Shown: positions 24,945 through 34,291, counted from the first letter of the stretch. The stretch is 64,000 nt of DNA from Pseudonocardia parietis (GCF_017876315.1 NZ_JAGINU010000004.1:399584-463583), one strand, 5' to 3'. Notes: generated by a model not told the origin, from the sequence alone. Translations and numbers: made by a program.

Positions 24945-26135
24945 TTACGTGGCCGGCTCGATAGCGACCTTGACCCAGCCGGGTTCGTGGGTGTCGAACG
25001 TGCGGTACGCCTCGACCGCGTCGGCCAGCCCGTCGCGGACCGTGACTCCTCGTCCAGGATCCAGGGTCCCGGACGCGACGATGTCGATCAGTTCCGGGAT
25101 CAGTGCCCGGTGTGGGCAGTTGCCTGCCTTCACAGTCAGGTTGCGGTTCAGCACGGTGCCGATCGGGAACGAACGCGCCGTGGGTGGATAGACCCCGATC
25201 ACGCCGATCGTGCCGGCTTTGGCCACCGCCTCTGCCGCCCAGCTCGCGGCCAGGGACGGGTCGTCGCCGGCGTTCCAGGCGGTCGGGCCCCCGCCGGCGG
25301 CCTCCTCCAGTTCGGCGGCGCGCCGTTCCTGATCGTCGGCGTCACCGCTGCGTGGGCCGTAGGCGTCGACCCCGACGGCGTCGATGACCCGGTCGGGTCC
25401 GATCCCTCCGGTCAGCTCCCGCAGCGCCTCGACCGGGTCTTCGACGGTCACGTCGACGGGCTCGACGTGCTGGCGGCGGGCCTTCTCCAGCCGGGCGGCA
25501 TCGCGGTCGACGGCGAACACCCGGGCCGCGCCGAGGTGTCGTGCGCTCGCGATCGCCAGCTGCCCGACCGGCCCGCAGCCGAACACCGCGACCGAGTCGC
25601 CGCGGGAGACCTCGGCCAGCTTGGCGCCGAAGTAGCCGGTCGGGAACACATCCGACAGCATGATCGCCTGGTCGTCATCCACCGCATCGGGCAGCGGCAC
25701 CAGGTTCGCGTCCGCCCACGGCACTCGTGCGTACTGTGCCTGCAGCCCGTCGAATCCGCCGGTCTGCTCCGGCCCGCCGAACAGGGCGGTGCCGGCCAGC
25801 GGGCCGTTCGGGTTGGCTGCGTCGCACTGCGAGGTGTACCCGGCCCGGCAGTAGCTGCACCGCCCGCAGCACAGCGTGGACGGCACCACGACCCGGTCCC
25901 CGGCCCGGAACGCGCGCACCGCGCTCCCGACTTCCTCGACCACGCCGACACCCTCATGTCCGAGCACGATGCCGGGCCGCAGGCCAGGCATCGTTCCCCG
26001 GATCATATGCAGGTCGGTTCCGCAGATCGCGCTCGTTGTGAGCCGCACGACGACGTCACCCGGGTCCCGCGGAACCGGGTCCGCTACCTGCGCCACCTCG
26101 ATCTGGCCGGGCGCCTGCCATACCACTGCCTGCAC
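24945..26135 (-). CDS. Zinc-dependent alcohol dehydrogenase family protein
   Basis: 396-residue medium-chain dehydrogenase. Catalytic zinc motif CGTDLHMIRG and GHEGVG are near the N-terminus; the structural-zinc cysteines are in CGRCSYCRAGYTSQC. The NAD-binding GCGPVG is near residue 180. An insertion of about 35 residues (AYGPRSGDADDQERRAAE) precedes the last lobe, as in formaldehyde-dismutase/glutathione-independent formaldehyde dehydrogenases. GTG 26135 has GGAGGAGG five bases upstream. It follows the MBL-fold gene on the same strand. Substrate probably a small alcohol or aldehyde; not proven. Confidence 0.85.
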   Translation of the reverse strand: MQAVVWQAPGQIEVAQVADPVPRDPGDVVVRLTTSAICGTDLHMIRGTMPGLRPGIVLGHEGVGVVEEVGSAVRAFRAGDRVVVPSTLCCGRCSYCRAGYTSQCDAANPNGPLAGTALFGGPEQTGGFDGLQAQYARVPWADANLVPLPDAVDDDQAIMLSDVFPTGYFGAKLAEVSRGDSVAVFGCGPVGQLAIASARHLGAARVFAVDRDAARLEKARRQHVEPVDVTVEDPVEALRELTGGIGPDRVIDAVGVDAYGPRSGDADDQERRAAELEEAAGGGPTAWNAGDDPSLAASWAAEAVAKAGTIGVIGVYPPTARSFPIGTVLNRNLTVKAGNCPHRALIPELIDIVASGTLDPGRGVTVRDGLADAVEAYRTFDTHEPGWVKVAIEPAT

Positions 26136-26310
26136 GTATCCTCCTCCGGTCGTGAACTGCACCTGCCAGTTACCCGTCCGCCTCGCACGCATGCCGGCCG
26201 GGCGAGGACGCAATCGACGGACGGCCGCACTGACCGCCGCGCACACGGTCCGGGGCCGGGCCGGGATCGCGGTATCGCCCGCGTCCGTCCGGGGGGACCG
26301 GCAGGCCTGC

Positions 26311-27183
26311 TCACGGCGGGAGCCCCTCCCACGGGGTGCCCGGGGCGTTTCCGGAGGCGTGGTCGGCGGTCGCGGCGCCGGGCCGGCGCCCGGTCGACGG
26401 GGGCAGCGCCACGGTGTCCCCGCGGGCCACCACTCGGATCCGGTCGCCCAGACCGCGGGCGCGCATCTCGTCGAGGAAGTGCGTCAACGGCGAGCGGAAC
26501 ACGTCGTAGTCGTCGTAGTGGACCGGCATGACCCGGCCCGGGCCGATCAGCTCGACCAGGTCGGTGCCCTGCCGAGCGTCCAGGGTGACGAGTACACCGC
26601 CGATCCGGGTGCCACCGAGGTGGGCCACCATCACATCGATCTCCCCGAACCGGTCCCGGATCTCGGCCAGCTCGCGCACCAGCACCGTGTCACCGGTGAT
26701 GTAGAGCCGCAGCACTCGCCGGCCCTCCCGTTCCAGGTCGACGATGCTGCCCTGGACCGGTGGCAGGAGCCGATGCAGCGCCCGCGGCCCGTGCCGGGCG
26801 GGCACGGCGGTGACCCTGACCCGCTCGGCGTGGTCGCCGACCTCCCAGCTCTGCCAGGTCGGCAGGCCGGTCGCGGCCTCGAAACCCCACCGACGCAGCC
26901 GGTCGCGGGCGTGCGGCGTGGTGACCACGGGCAGTGCGTGGTCGAGCCCGTCGCGCGCGATCCGGTCGAAGTGGTCGCCGTGCAGGTGCGACAGCAGCAC
27001 CGCGTCGAGCTGCGGCAACTCGTCGATACCGACCGCGGGCTCAGTGCGCCGCCGCGACGATAACCCCCAACCCAGCCGCGCACGCTGGCCACGGTGCAGA
27101 AAGTTCGGATCGGTCATCAGCCGGAACCGACCGAGCCGCAGCAGGGTGGTGGCCGTTCCGACGAAGGTCAGCGATGTGTCCAC
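26311..27183 (-). CDS. MBL-fold metallo-hydrolase
   Basis: 290-residue protein with the metal motif SHLHGDHFD (HxHxDH) at about 67-75 and later HLGG and HYDDYD segments supplying further ligands. It resembles the UlaG/lactonase-like branch by its TATTLLR start and TDPNFLHRG. GTG 27183 lies only 23 bases after the stop of the dehydrogenase gene upstream; the ribosome site is poor. The two flanking dehydrogenases suggest hydrolysis of an ester or thioester formed or used by them; this is inference. The Pro-rich last 35 residues are not part of the fold. Confidence 0.8.
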   Translation of the reverse strand: MDTSLTFVGTATTLLRLGRFRLMTDPNFLHRGQRARLGWGLSSRRRTEPAVGIDELPQLDAVLLSHLHGDHFDRIARDGLDHALPVVTTPHARDRLRRWGFEAATGLPTWQSWEVGDHAERVRVTAVPARHGPRALHRLLPPVQGSIVDLEREGRRVLRLYITGDTVLVRELAEIRDRFGEIDVMVAHLGGTRIGGVLVTLDARQGTDLVELIGPGRVMPVHYDDYDVFRSPLTHFLDEMRARGLGDRIRVVARGDTVALPPSTGRRPGAATADHASGNAPGTPWEGLPP

Positions 27184-27206
27184 GGCGCGTCGCCTAGCAC
27201 GTGTGC

Positions 27207-28346
27207 TCACGCGGCCGGGTGCAGCAGGACCTTCGTCCAGCCGTCGACGCGTTTGTCGAACTGGTCGTAGGCCTGCGGGGCCTCGTCCAGTGAGAGCTCG
27301 TGCGAGACGATCAACTCGGGCTGTGCGCGGCCGCGGATGATCAGGTCGCGCAGCTGTCGGTTGTAGCGCTTGACCGGGCACTGCCCGTGCCCGAGCTGGA
27401 TGTTCTTGTCGAACACCGACCCGTAGTCGAATCCGATCCGGCCCTGCTGCGCGCCCTCGGTAGCGGCGCCCGGGTCTTGCGGGAGGTACACGCCGACCAC
27501 GCCGATCCGGCCGGTGGACTGCACGACCTCCACGAGCTTGTCCATCACCAGCTCGGGGTGTTCCTGCCCGGTGGCGTCGTGTGCCTGGTAGCCGACGGCC
27601 TCGATGCCGCAGTCCACGCCGGTGCCGTCGGTGGCGTCGGTGATCACCTCGGTGGGGTCGGTGTCGGCGAAGTTCACCGCGGTGACGCCGTAACGCTCGG
27701 CCAACTCGAGCCGGTCGGGTTCCTTGTCGACGATGAACACCTGTGAGGCGCCGCGGATCATCGCGCTGTGCGCGGCCATCAACCCCACCGGTCCTGCGCC
27801 GTACACCGCGACGGTGTCACCGGGCGCGACCCGGGCCAGCTCGGCGCCGTGGTAGCCGGTGGGGAAGATGTCGGACAGCATCGTGAACGCGTTCTCGTGC
27901 TCACGGCCGGCGGGAAGCTTGAGCAGGTTGAAATCCGCCCACGGCACGCGCAAGTACTCGGCCTGACCGCCCCAGTAGGGGCCCATCATCGGGTAGCCGT
28001 AGCCCGCGGTCGGACGGCCGGTCGGGTTCGCGCGCAGGCAGGCGTTCGTCCAGCCGGCCGTGCAGTTGCGGCAGGTGCCACAGGAGATGTTGAACGGCAC
28101 CGAGACTCGGTCGCCGACGTCGATCCGGTCGACGCCGGGTCCGACATCCTCGACCACGCCCATGTTCTCGTGGCCGAGCACCATGCCGTGGTCCAGGGGC
28201 GCGCGGCCCTCGTAGGGGTGCAGGTCGGAGCCGCAGATGTTCGAGGTGGTGATGCGGATGATCGCGTCGTTCGGCTGCTCGAGGGTCGGGTCGGGCACGT
28301 TCTCCACGGCGACGTCGAACGGGCCCTTGAACACCACGGCTTTCAT
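27207..28346 (-). CDS. Zinc-dependent dehydrogenase, glutathione-independent formaldehyde dehydrogenase-like
   Basis: 379-residue medium-chain dehydrogenase with CGSDLHPYEG, GHENMG, structural zinc cysteines CGTCRNCTAGWTNAC and NAD-binding GAGPVG near 174. The long insertion (EAVGYQAHDATGQEHPELVMD) and GHGQCPVKRYNR late segment fit the glutathione-independent formaldehyde dehydrogenase group. ATG 28346 has GAGGGAGC upstream. First gene of a probable three-gene transcript with the MBL hydrolase and the second dehydrogenase. Confidence 0.87.
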   Translation of the reverse strand: MKAVVFKGPFDVAVENVPDPTLEQPNDAIIRITTSNICGSDLHPYEGRAPLDHGMVLGHENMGVVEDVGPGVDRIDVGDRVSVPFNISCGTCRNCTAGWTNACLRANPTGRPTAGYGYPMMGPYWGGQAEYLRVPWADFNLLKLPAGREHENAFTMLSDIFPTGYHGAELARVAPGDTVAVYGAGPVGLMAAHSAMIRGASQVFIVDKEPDRLELAERYGVTAVNFADTDPTEVITDATDGTGVDCGIEAVGYQAHDATGQEHPELVMDKLVEVVQSTGRIGVVGVYLPQDPGAATEGAQQGRIGFDYGSVFDKNIQLGHGQCPVKRYNRQLRDLIIRGRAQPELIVSHELSLDEAPQAYDQFDKRVDGWTKVLLHPAA

Positions 28347-28623
28347 GCTGGCTCCCTCGGAAGGCGGTTGTGAGGCCTTCTGCGGCTACCCGCCGCATCT
28401 CAAACTCATGCGGCTCGAACCCGGGCGGCGAGACGCTGCTCAGCCGGAGCGTCCGCGCGGGAAAGGCTATGCGCCCGTGGTGCGCGATGCTTCGGGGTCT
28501 GATGGCCACCGTTCGGGTCGAATAGGCGGCGGCGAGCCGGGTAGCGCTGGTGTGGGTTCAGTACGAGTGCAGTCCGCGTCTGGTCCGGTTCGGGCGCGGC
28601 GATCACCGGAAGAGGGTTTGGCG

Positions 28624-28938
28624 ATGACCTGTAGCGCCGAGACCGGTGAGGCGCCCGGGGACACGGACATGGACCGCACCGTGGTCTGGTTGGTCGAGGC
28701 GTGCTTGAGCAACGTCCTGCGGCAGACTGACCCCCACGACACCGAACGTGCTGGCGACGTCGAACTCGTCGAGTTGCTCCAGCGAGCATTCCAAGCCGCC
28801 AGGGCGCCGACCGGCGCAACAACGCCACGTCCGTCGGCTCCAGGAGCAGCTCGCCTCCAGGTGGCGCAGCCGCCAATATTGTCCAACACCGGCTCGTGTG
28901 CTGGAGCCGGTGGCCAGTCCAGTCGAGGTCTTTCCTGA
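28624..28938 (+). CDS. Small unknown protein, 104 aa
   Basis: Residues 17-65 form an amphipathic helical region (VVWLVEACLSNVLRQ, DVELVELLQRAFQAA), then a disordered Pro/Ala/Ser tail. AGAGGG lies upstream of ATG 28624. Its stop overlaps the start of the next small membrane gene (TGATG), which supports coding. No family recognised. Confidence 0.45.
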   Translation: MTCSAETGEAPGDTDMDRTVVWLVEACLSNVLRQTDPHDTERAGDVELVELLQRAFQAARAPTGATTPRPSAPGAARLQVAQPPILSNTGSCAGAGGQSSRGLS

Positions 28939-29225
28939 TGAGAAGCACTGCTGCGATCGGGACGGGAGCGCGCCTGAGTCTGCTCACCGAGCAACCGGCG
29001 GTGCAACTGGCGGTCATCGTCAGCGCGTTGGTCGCGCTCGCGGTCCCGGTGGCTGGTCCCGTGTTGTGGCTGGGGGCGGCCACGGTGACGGTGCTGGCCG
29101 CGATACGGCAACCCCGCCCCGAAGCGGACAACCCCGACGGCGGGGACGCCGACGGCGGTGGGGGCGGTCTCGGTCTACCGCTGGGGCCGTTCCCGACCCC
29201 ACTGGCCGGGCCCCGCAGCGACTAA
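28938..29225 (+). CDS. Small membrane protein, 95 aa
   Basis: One or two hydrophobic helices (VQLAVIVSALVALAVPVAGP and VLWLGAATVTVLAAI) followed by an acidic Gly/Asp-rich tail (DNPDGGDADGGGGG). Start overlaps the upstream stop, so probably coupled. Tail likely cytoplasmic or exposed; function unknown. Confidence 0.5.
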   Translation: MRSTAAIGTGARLSLLTEQPAVQLAVIVSALVALAVPVAGPVLWLGAATVTVLAAIRQPRPEADNPDGGDADGGGGGLGLPLGPFPTPLAGPRSD

Positions 29226-29268
29226 CTCGCCTGAGCAGACAGTGATTCAACCGTCCGGAGGCGGTGAC

Positions 29269-29814
29269 ATGATCGCGTTGCAGCTGCGCGGAATGGGTTG
29301 GGATGTCGGCCAGGGCCAACCGTTGGTCCTGCTCGAAGAACACGACCCGCCGGGGCGGGTGTTGCCGATCTGGATCGCCGAGGCGGATGCCGCCGCTCTG
29401 GAGCTGGCCCACCTGGGCATGTCCGCTGCCCGGCCAGGAACTCACGAGCTGATCGCGGCTGTGCTCGCCGCCTCCGGGCGTCACTTGACCCGGGTGGTCA
29501 TCACGGCCCTGCAGGCACACATCTACTACGCCGAGCTGGTGCTCGACGACGACACCCGCGTGTCCGCGCGCCCCAGCGATGCGCTGACCCTCGCACTGCG
29601 AGCCGGCGCCGACATCGCCGCCAGCGAATCGGTTCTCGACCTCGCCGCCCTTCCGGCCACAGCGGTCCTCGAAGCCACCACAGCCGAACCCCTGACCGAT
29701 CCGGTGTCGGAGCTCGAGCCCGAGCAGCAGGTCGATCTCGACCGGTTCCGCGAGCTCCTCAGCTCGGCCACCCCGGACGACTTCGACCTCGGCCCTGATG
29801 AACCACCCCAGTAG
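29269..29814 (+). CDS. Bifunctional nuclease family (BFN/DUF151) protein
   Basis: 181-residue protein. The BFN core is visible: VLPIWIAEADAAALELA, RPGTHELIAAVL, ITALQAHIYYAELVL, and SARPSDALTLALRAG. The last is the most conserved motif of the family. An acidic C-terminal extension (DLDRFRELLSSATPDDF) follows. GGAGG precedes ATG 29269. Plant and bacterial relatives have nuclease activity in vitro; the physiological role is uncertain. Confidence 0.85.
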   Translation: MIALQLRGMGWDVGQGQPLVLLEEHDPPGRVLPIWIAEADAAALELAHLGMSAARPGTHELIAAVLAASGRHLTRVVITALQAHIYYAELVLDDDTRVSARPSDALTLALRAGADIAASESVLDLAALPATAVLEATTAEPLTDPVSELEPEQQVDLDRFRELLSSATPDDFDLGPDEPPQ

Positions 29815-29939
29815 TGGTGAAGGCCGGTTCGACGGAGGTGGAACATGCGAACACAGGTCGTATGAGGTGTCGGAGCGGTCCCGCGCGGGTATGAGGTGGG
29901 TCCGAAGAACAACAGCATCGTCGAAGGCAGTGCTCTCTT

Positions 29940-30140
29940 ATGGGATTGATGGACAAGCTGCGTGAGGTCTTCAACCGCCCGAGCCGGGCTCCCGAGACCG
30001 CGGGGCCCAGGGTGGTCGACGCGCCAGACGCCGGGAGTGCCCCGTCGCAGGACAACCGGGGTGGACAACATCGCACCCGCACTGCCGAGAGTGCCACATA
30101 TGACACCGATGCTGGGACCCGGCGCGGCGAACCGCGCTGA
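29940..30140 (+). CDS. Small unknown protein, 66 aa
   Basis: Starts MGLMDKLREVFNRPSRAP, an amphipathic helix, then a polar disordered tail rich in Gly, Asp, Arg and Thr. GAAGG lies about ten bases upstream of the ATG. Coding is uncertain; no family seen. Confidence 0.35.
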   Translation: MGLMDKLREVFNRPSRAPETAGPRVVDAPDAGSAPSQDNRGGQHRTRTAESATYDTDAGTRRGEPR

Positions 30141-30325
30141 GGCTCCTTGCCACCTGAGCACCGCCAGCCACTGAGCCGTGTGCCATCGGCGCGACCAGCG
30201 GTCCAACGTCTCGTCTGCCCGGTTCCTCGTGCCGAGTGGGCCCGACAGGTGGCCCCAGGGACACCGCCCGTATACCCGCGGCACAAGGCGGGTAGTAGCC
30301 CCACTCACCAGCGTGGATGGAGCTC

Positions 30326-30709
30326 ATGACCGAGGTATCGGCCCGGCTCACCGTCGTGGCAACTCGACCCGATAGGTGCACCACCATGGTCACCGTGTGC
30401 GGCGACGTCGACCTGACCACCGCGCCTGTGCTGACTACCGCGCTGCGCGCCATGGTCGTCACCCCCGCAGGTGGTCACGCAGTCGTCGATCTCAACTCGG
30501 TGTCGTTCCTGGCGGCGTGCGGGGTGGAAGCACTGACCATGGCCCGCGACCACGCCGCGACGTCCGGCACGACCTTGGTCACCACAGCCGCCCCGGACAG
30601 CGCCGTCGGGCGCGCTCTCGCCGTTCTTGGCTGGGTCCATGATCCTGGCCCCGAGCCCGGCGCCGACTCCTCGGCCCCTGTGCGCGCCACGACGCCGGCT
30701 GCCGTATGA
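30326..30709 (+). CDS. STAS-domain protein (anti-sigma factor antagonist-like)
   Basis: 127-residue protein with the STAS strand GDVDLTTAP (about 28-36) and VDLNSVSFLAACGVEAL (about 54-70). In phosphorylatable antagonists this loop reads D-S-S-G; here it is AACG, so the usual serine is missing. A Pro/Ala-rich tail follows. ATG 30326 has GGAG upstream; ATG 30317 is alternative. It could be a constitutive antagonist or bind another partner. The sigma factor at 38926 is of the type such proteins control. Confidence 0.75.
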   Translation: MTEVSARLTVVATRPDRCTTMVTVCGDVDLTTAPVLTTALRAMVVTPAGGHAVVDLNSVSFLAACGVEALTMARDHAATSGTTLVTTAAPDSAVGRALAVLGWVHDPGPEPGADSSAPVRATTPAAV

Positions 30710-30997
30710 CATTGACTTCCGCTTGGCAGCACAACCCCCGACGCTGCCGGCCCGGCGCGGACGCTGCTGCAAACAAGCGCAGCCGCAGAACGACGACGAG
30801 ACCCACTGTGCACCGCCCTCCACCGAGCCGGGCGTGCTGATGCCTCTCGAGCAGCAGCCTGCCTCGATCGATGTGCTCACCCCCGCGATCGCCATGATCA
30901 CGTGCCGAGCCCGTTCATCCCGACATGTACCCAGGCCAAGGCCGACACCGCGGGCCCGCACCTGATCGGCGAGGCCGCCGACCATGTCCTGCCGCCA

Positions 30998-31306
30998 GTG
31001 GGCGTAGAAGAACAACCCACAGCCGGTCACCGCGGTCTCAGGGAGGTCACCGTTAAGGACCCGATCGCACGAGCAGAGGACGCTGCCCGCCCCCAGGGCG
31101 AAGAACCTATCGAGTCCTCATCCGTCGGCCAGACGTGCCGTCGGCTGAGGGTCGAGTTCCCCGGCACCGACCCGAGCGAGATCTTCACCCTGGCCGAACA
31201 CTGCCGGCTGGAGCTGTCCGGCGTCCCCGACGAGGCGGTCCCGGAACTGTTGGAACGTCTCGTGCGGGCACGGCTGCTCGATTCGGCCGGCACCGACCGC
31301 CCGTGA
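30998..31306 (+). CDS. Small protein with three-helix-bundle-like domain
   Basis: The C-terminal 50 residues (RRLRVEFPGTDPSEIFTLA to LLERLVRARLLDSAG) resemble the three-helix-bundle domain also fused to the ArsC at 15432. GTG 30998 is the best in-frame start, but a strong AGGGAGG lies nearer the domain before a GTT codon, so the true start is unclear. Function unknown. Confidence 0.4.
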   Translation: MGVEEQPTAGHRGLREVTVKDPIARAEDAARPQGEEPIESSSVGQTCRRLRVEFPGTDPSEIFTLAEHCRLELSGVPDEAVPELLERLVRARLLDSAGTDRP

Positions 31307-31619
31307 TCGAGCACCGGCGGCTGGCCACGGTGTCCGGCTCCGCTCGTGCCGGGCATGTAGGAGCACGCGTGCAAGCTCGCGGATCTGCTCGCGTTGCTGC
31401 AGACCGGCTTGCTGGGCCGGGCAGGTTCTCCTCGCCCAGACGGCCACAGCGCTGACGATGCCATCGGCGACGGCGATGGGCACGGTCCACGTCGCCGGGC
31501 TGCGGGCGGTCAGGCACACCTACGACGTAGCCGAGCTGACACACCCGGAACCGGGATGATCCGGGCGCCGCAGGGCGTTGTGCAGGACGTCCGGACGGGA
31601 ACGCCCGTACGGAGACCAA
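31307..31619. other. Spacer upstream of tmRNA, 313 bp
   Basis: Short overlapping frames on both strands, none with a good ribosome site. A minus-strand stretch near 31330-31519 reads as an amphipathic helix in translation but has no family signal. The tmRNA promoter must lie in the last 60 bases; I see no clear -10 box. Confidence 0.35.
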
Positions 31620-32004
31620 GGGGGTGAACGGTCTCGACTCCGATCGCTGACCGAGGGGAAGCGTGCCGAGGAAGGCGACGATGATCTCGTTAACCATGCG
31701 TCGCAAAAAAATAAGTGCCGACAACAGTCGCACCGCCCCGCAGAGCGCTTACGCGCTCGCTGCCTGATCAACAGGTAGGGGCTGTCGGGCCGGAGGCGTC
31801 CCCGCTCCGGTTCCCGGCATCATCTAGGGGACTCACCCTGCGGTTCGGCCGCGGAAGCGCAGGGGACAACACACAGCGGCTGGGATCGTCACACCGGCTC
31901 GTTCGCGTGACCGGTGGATCCGAGCAGAGACAGAGCGAACTGCGCACGGAGAAGCCCTCGTGATCCGACGGAGGACCCGGGTTCGATTCCCGGCACCTCC
32001 ACCA
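31620..32004 (+). ncRNA. ssrA: tmRNA
   Basis: 385-base transfer-messenger RNA that rescues stalled ribosomes. The 5' end GGGGGTGAACGGTCTCGAC and the 3' arm GGGTTCGATTCCCGGCACCTCCACCA-type end (31979-32004, CCA encoded) pair to form the tRNA-like acceptor stem, with GGGGGTG (31620-31626) opposite CACCTCC (31994-32000). This leaves the G3-U pair used by alanyl-tRNA synthetase. The tag frame starts at GCC 31717 after AAATAAGT and encodes ADNSRTAPQSAYALAA before the TGA at 31765-31767; the AYALAA ending is the standard protease signal. No protein gene annotator would see it. ssrA is a common integration site for islands. Confidence 0.95.
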
Positions 32005-32011
32005 CCACAGC

Positions 32012-32050
32012 GACGGCCCCGCCCCGGACCCTTTCCGGGACGGGGCCGTC
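32012..32050 (+). terminator. Terminator-like hairpin after ssrA
   Basis: GACGGCCCCG and CGGGGCCGTC form a perfect 10-bp stem with a second inner CCGG/CCGG pairing, eight bases after the tmRNA 3' end. No U-run follows, which is common in actinomycetes. Confidence 0.7.
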
Positions 32051-32227
32051 GCCCTGTGCGCCCAGCAAAGGCAGGGTGCCCATGGACAAGGACTCGTGCA
32101 TCAGAGCCGGGCAGTACGTCGCCACGTGGGGGAAGCGCGAACGCCCGACCAGCGCACCCAGCCCACCAGTGACCGCGACCGCGGGCACCGCATCGGCGGG
32201 GCCGCGCCCGCAGCCTGCTCACCGGGC

Positions 32228-32524
32228 TCAACCGTCGATCGGCAACGTCTTCTGCACGAGGGCTTCGTGCTCGGCAAGCAGGTTGAGCCCGGCATGCACG
32301 GTGCCGGGCGTGTCGCCCTGGTAGGCCTGTAGGAACCGCGACCGACGGGACTCGGGCGCGCCGTGGTCTCGCTCGGCGAAGAGCAGGTACGACTCCGCCA
32401 CCTCACGGCACGCGCGGCGAGTCTCCTCGCGCTCGACCCGGGTTGCCAGCCAGGCGACGAACACCGCGAGCCGCTCGGCGAGCCGGGTCGGCGGCAGGTC
32501 CGGCCGCTGAGGGATATCGGTCAT
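32228..32524 (-). CDS. Small helical protein of unknown function, 98 aa
   Basis: Charged, helical protein (LAERLAVFVAWLATRVEREETR, REVAESYLLFAERDHG) without signal or membrane segments. GAGG lies eight bases before ATG 32524. No family recognised. Confidence 0.5.
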   Translation of the reverse strand: MTDIPQRPDLPPTRLAERLAVFVAWLATRVEREETRRACREVAESYLLFAERDHGAPESRRSRFLQAYQGDTPGTVHAGLNLLAEHEALVQKTLPIDG

Positions 32525-32851
32525 AGCAAGTCCTCGACATCATCGGCTGTAACCGGCGCCGTCTACCCGGTTACTGGGAGTTCCACGCCCGGAACGGAAG
32601 GTCGTGCGCCAGGTATTCGTCGACTTCGATCTCTGGTTGCGCCAATTGATCACTACCGCGCCACCGTGCGGTGCCCCGAATCCGTATGGGGCCGACTGCG
32701 AACTCGCCGACGTCGGCGCCCCTCTCACGCGAGCCGCCTGCTACCTCACGCCGCTCAGCTCGATTCCGCTTCGCGGGCCGCGCCGCACCACCGCGCCGGA
32801 AACGATTCCGTCGAACCGGAGGGTAGAGCGCCGATCACGGTCGTTTCGTGG
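32525..32851. other. Gene-free stretch, 327 bp
   Basis: Only short frames without ribosome sites or family motifs. It is less GC-rich than its surroundings around 32600-32660. I see no RNA gene or repeat. Confidence 0.4.
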
Positions 32852-33337
32852 TCAGCAGCCGGTGAGCCGCCGATACACCGCAGCGGTGGCCACGCCGTAG
32901 GTCACGTGGGGTACGAGGTCGCGGACCCAGGAGCTGCCGGGCCAGCGGCGCGGGTCGGTCACCCCGAGGGCGGCCATCGGCGCGGTCGACGCCACGTTCG
33001 CGGCGAGACCGGCCACGACTCCGCGCGCCCACAGCGGCAGCCTGGTAAGGCGAGGCGCGATCAGTCCGTAGGCCATGCCGGTTCCCATCCCGGCAGCAAT
33101 CCCCAACAGAGCACCCAGCCCGGCGCGTCGGTTGTCGGCAGTGGGGCTGTTCGGCCCGTCCTGCGACAGCGCCGAGGGAACGACGTCCTCGATCCGACCG
33201 ACGGTCTGCTCCGGGGTGGTGCTGGCCGGCCGGGCGAGGGCGGCCATGTCGAGGTAGGTCGTGGCGTTGAGTGCCGTAGTTCCGGCCGCTCCGGCGGCGG
33301 CTCCGGCGATTGCCCGGTCGAGCATCGTTGTGGTCAT
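32852..33337 (-). CDS. Membrane protein of unknown function, 161 aa
   Basis: About four hydrophobic segments: RAIAGAAAGAAGTTALNATTY, GLGALLGIAAGMGTGMAYGL, ARGVVAGLAANVASTAPMAAL and VPHVTYGVATAAVYRRL. The layout (GAAAG start, a polar loop with PEQTV, a final H-x-x-YGV segment) is shared with the 37720 protein, so both may belong to one loose family. ATG 33337 has a weak ribosome site. Confidence 0.6.
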   Translation of the reverse strand: MTTTMLDRAIAGAAAGAAGTTALNATTYLDMAALARPASTTPEQTVGRIEDVVPSALSQDGPNSPTADNRRAGLGALLGIAAGMGTGMAYGLIAPRLTRLPLWARGVVAGLAANVASTAPMAALGVTDPRRWPGSSWVRDLVPHVTYGVATAAVYRRLTGC

Positions 33338-33627
33338 CTCACGCGGGTTCCCACCGTCGTGGCAGTCATACCGCCGTGGACCTACGACGTCCTGGGACGC
33401 CGACGCAGCCGTTCGCACACGGGCACGCCGGATCCGGAGGCAGCCGCGACTGGGGATGTGACGCCGCGGGACTTGACCCGGACTTCTCCTCGGGCACCCC
33501 GATCCCCTTGAGATCATCCACCCCGAAACTGCGAGTGCCGTGGCTTAAAGCAAGCGATGGCCAGGCGCGCGCCGGTGTCGCCCTCGGCGGCTGATCCCCA
33601 CCGCGGCCCGGGATGGGACCGCTCACG

Positions 33628-34155
33628 TCACTGGGACTCATCCGACTGCGACCGTCTACTGCGCCCGCGGAGGCCGACCAGCCGGCGACCGGTCTGCTCC
33701 ATGCCGCGCTGCAGCCCGCCGTAGGGCATTTCCTGCCGGACTCGGCCGAGCGCGACGACCAACCCCAGCACCCCGAAGACCACGGCGGCCACGACCGACC
33801 CGACATTGGTCACGAACGGCCCGGACGGCAGGACGCCGAACACCCCGATCAGCAGGCACACCAGCACCTCGACCGCACCCACCACCAGCAGGACCCAGCC
33901 GTAGGCACGGGCGGCCGACAGCCGGGTCGCACACAACAGGCCGGCCACCCCGAGCACGAGGTGGATCACGTCGCGTATCGGGTCCACCGCGATCCCGAGC
34001 AGCTCGCGGCTGGCCTCGGGCACGCCGGGCAGGCCGCTGTAGCGGAACCCGACCATGCCGTAGAGCAGCATCGCGCACCCGGTCAGGAGCATCAGCAGCT
34101 GCGGCCACGGGAACACCGCGTGACCGTGCGAGTGGTGTTCGGACTGGACGGGCAT
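33628..34155 (-). CDS. DUF4383-like membrane protein, 175 aa
   Basis: Four transmembrane segments after a His-rich start (SEHHSHGHAVFPW). VDPIRDVIHLVLGVAGLL matches the conserved HNIVHLLFGVAGL-type segment of DUF4383 proteins. The tail is basic. GGAGG precedes ATG 34155. It is divergent from ctaD. Function unknown. Confidence 0.65.
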   Translation of the reverse strand: MPVQSEHHSHGHAVFPWPQLLMLLTGCAMLLYGMVGFRYSGLPGVPEASRELLGIAVDPIRDVIHLVLGVAGLLCATRLSAARAYGWVLLVVGAVEVLVCLLIGVFGVLPSGPFVTNVGSVVAAVVFGVLGLVVALGRVRQEMPYGGLQRGMEQTGRRLVGLRGRSRRSQSDESQ

Positions 34156-34291
34156 CTCGACCTCCGGTCTCGCTCGGACGCCACGCAGTGCTCCCCTGCC
34201 AGCAGGCGTCGGGCCGCGCCTACCCGCCCACACGGGATCGATGCCTGCCCGCCGCGGGTGTGCGGGGTACGGCAGTGGGTAGGAGCCCGCA

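Noticed and set aside
31960..32004. Isolated tRNA 3' half
   Set aside because: The matching 5' acceptor strand lies 350 bases upstream with a tag frame between, so it is the end of tmRNA and not a tRNA gene.
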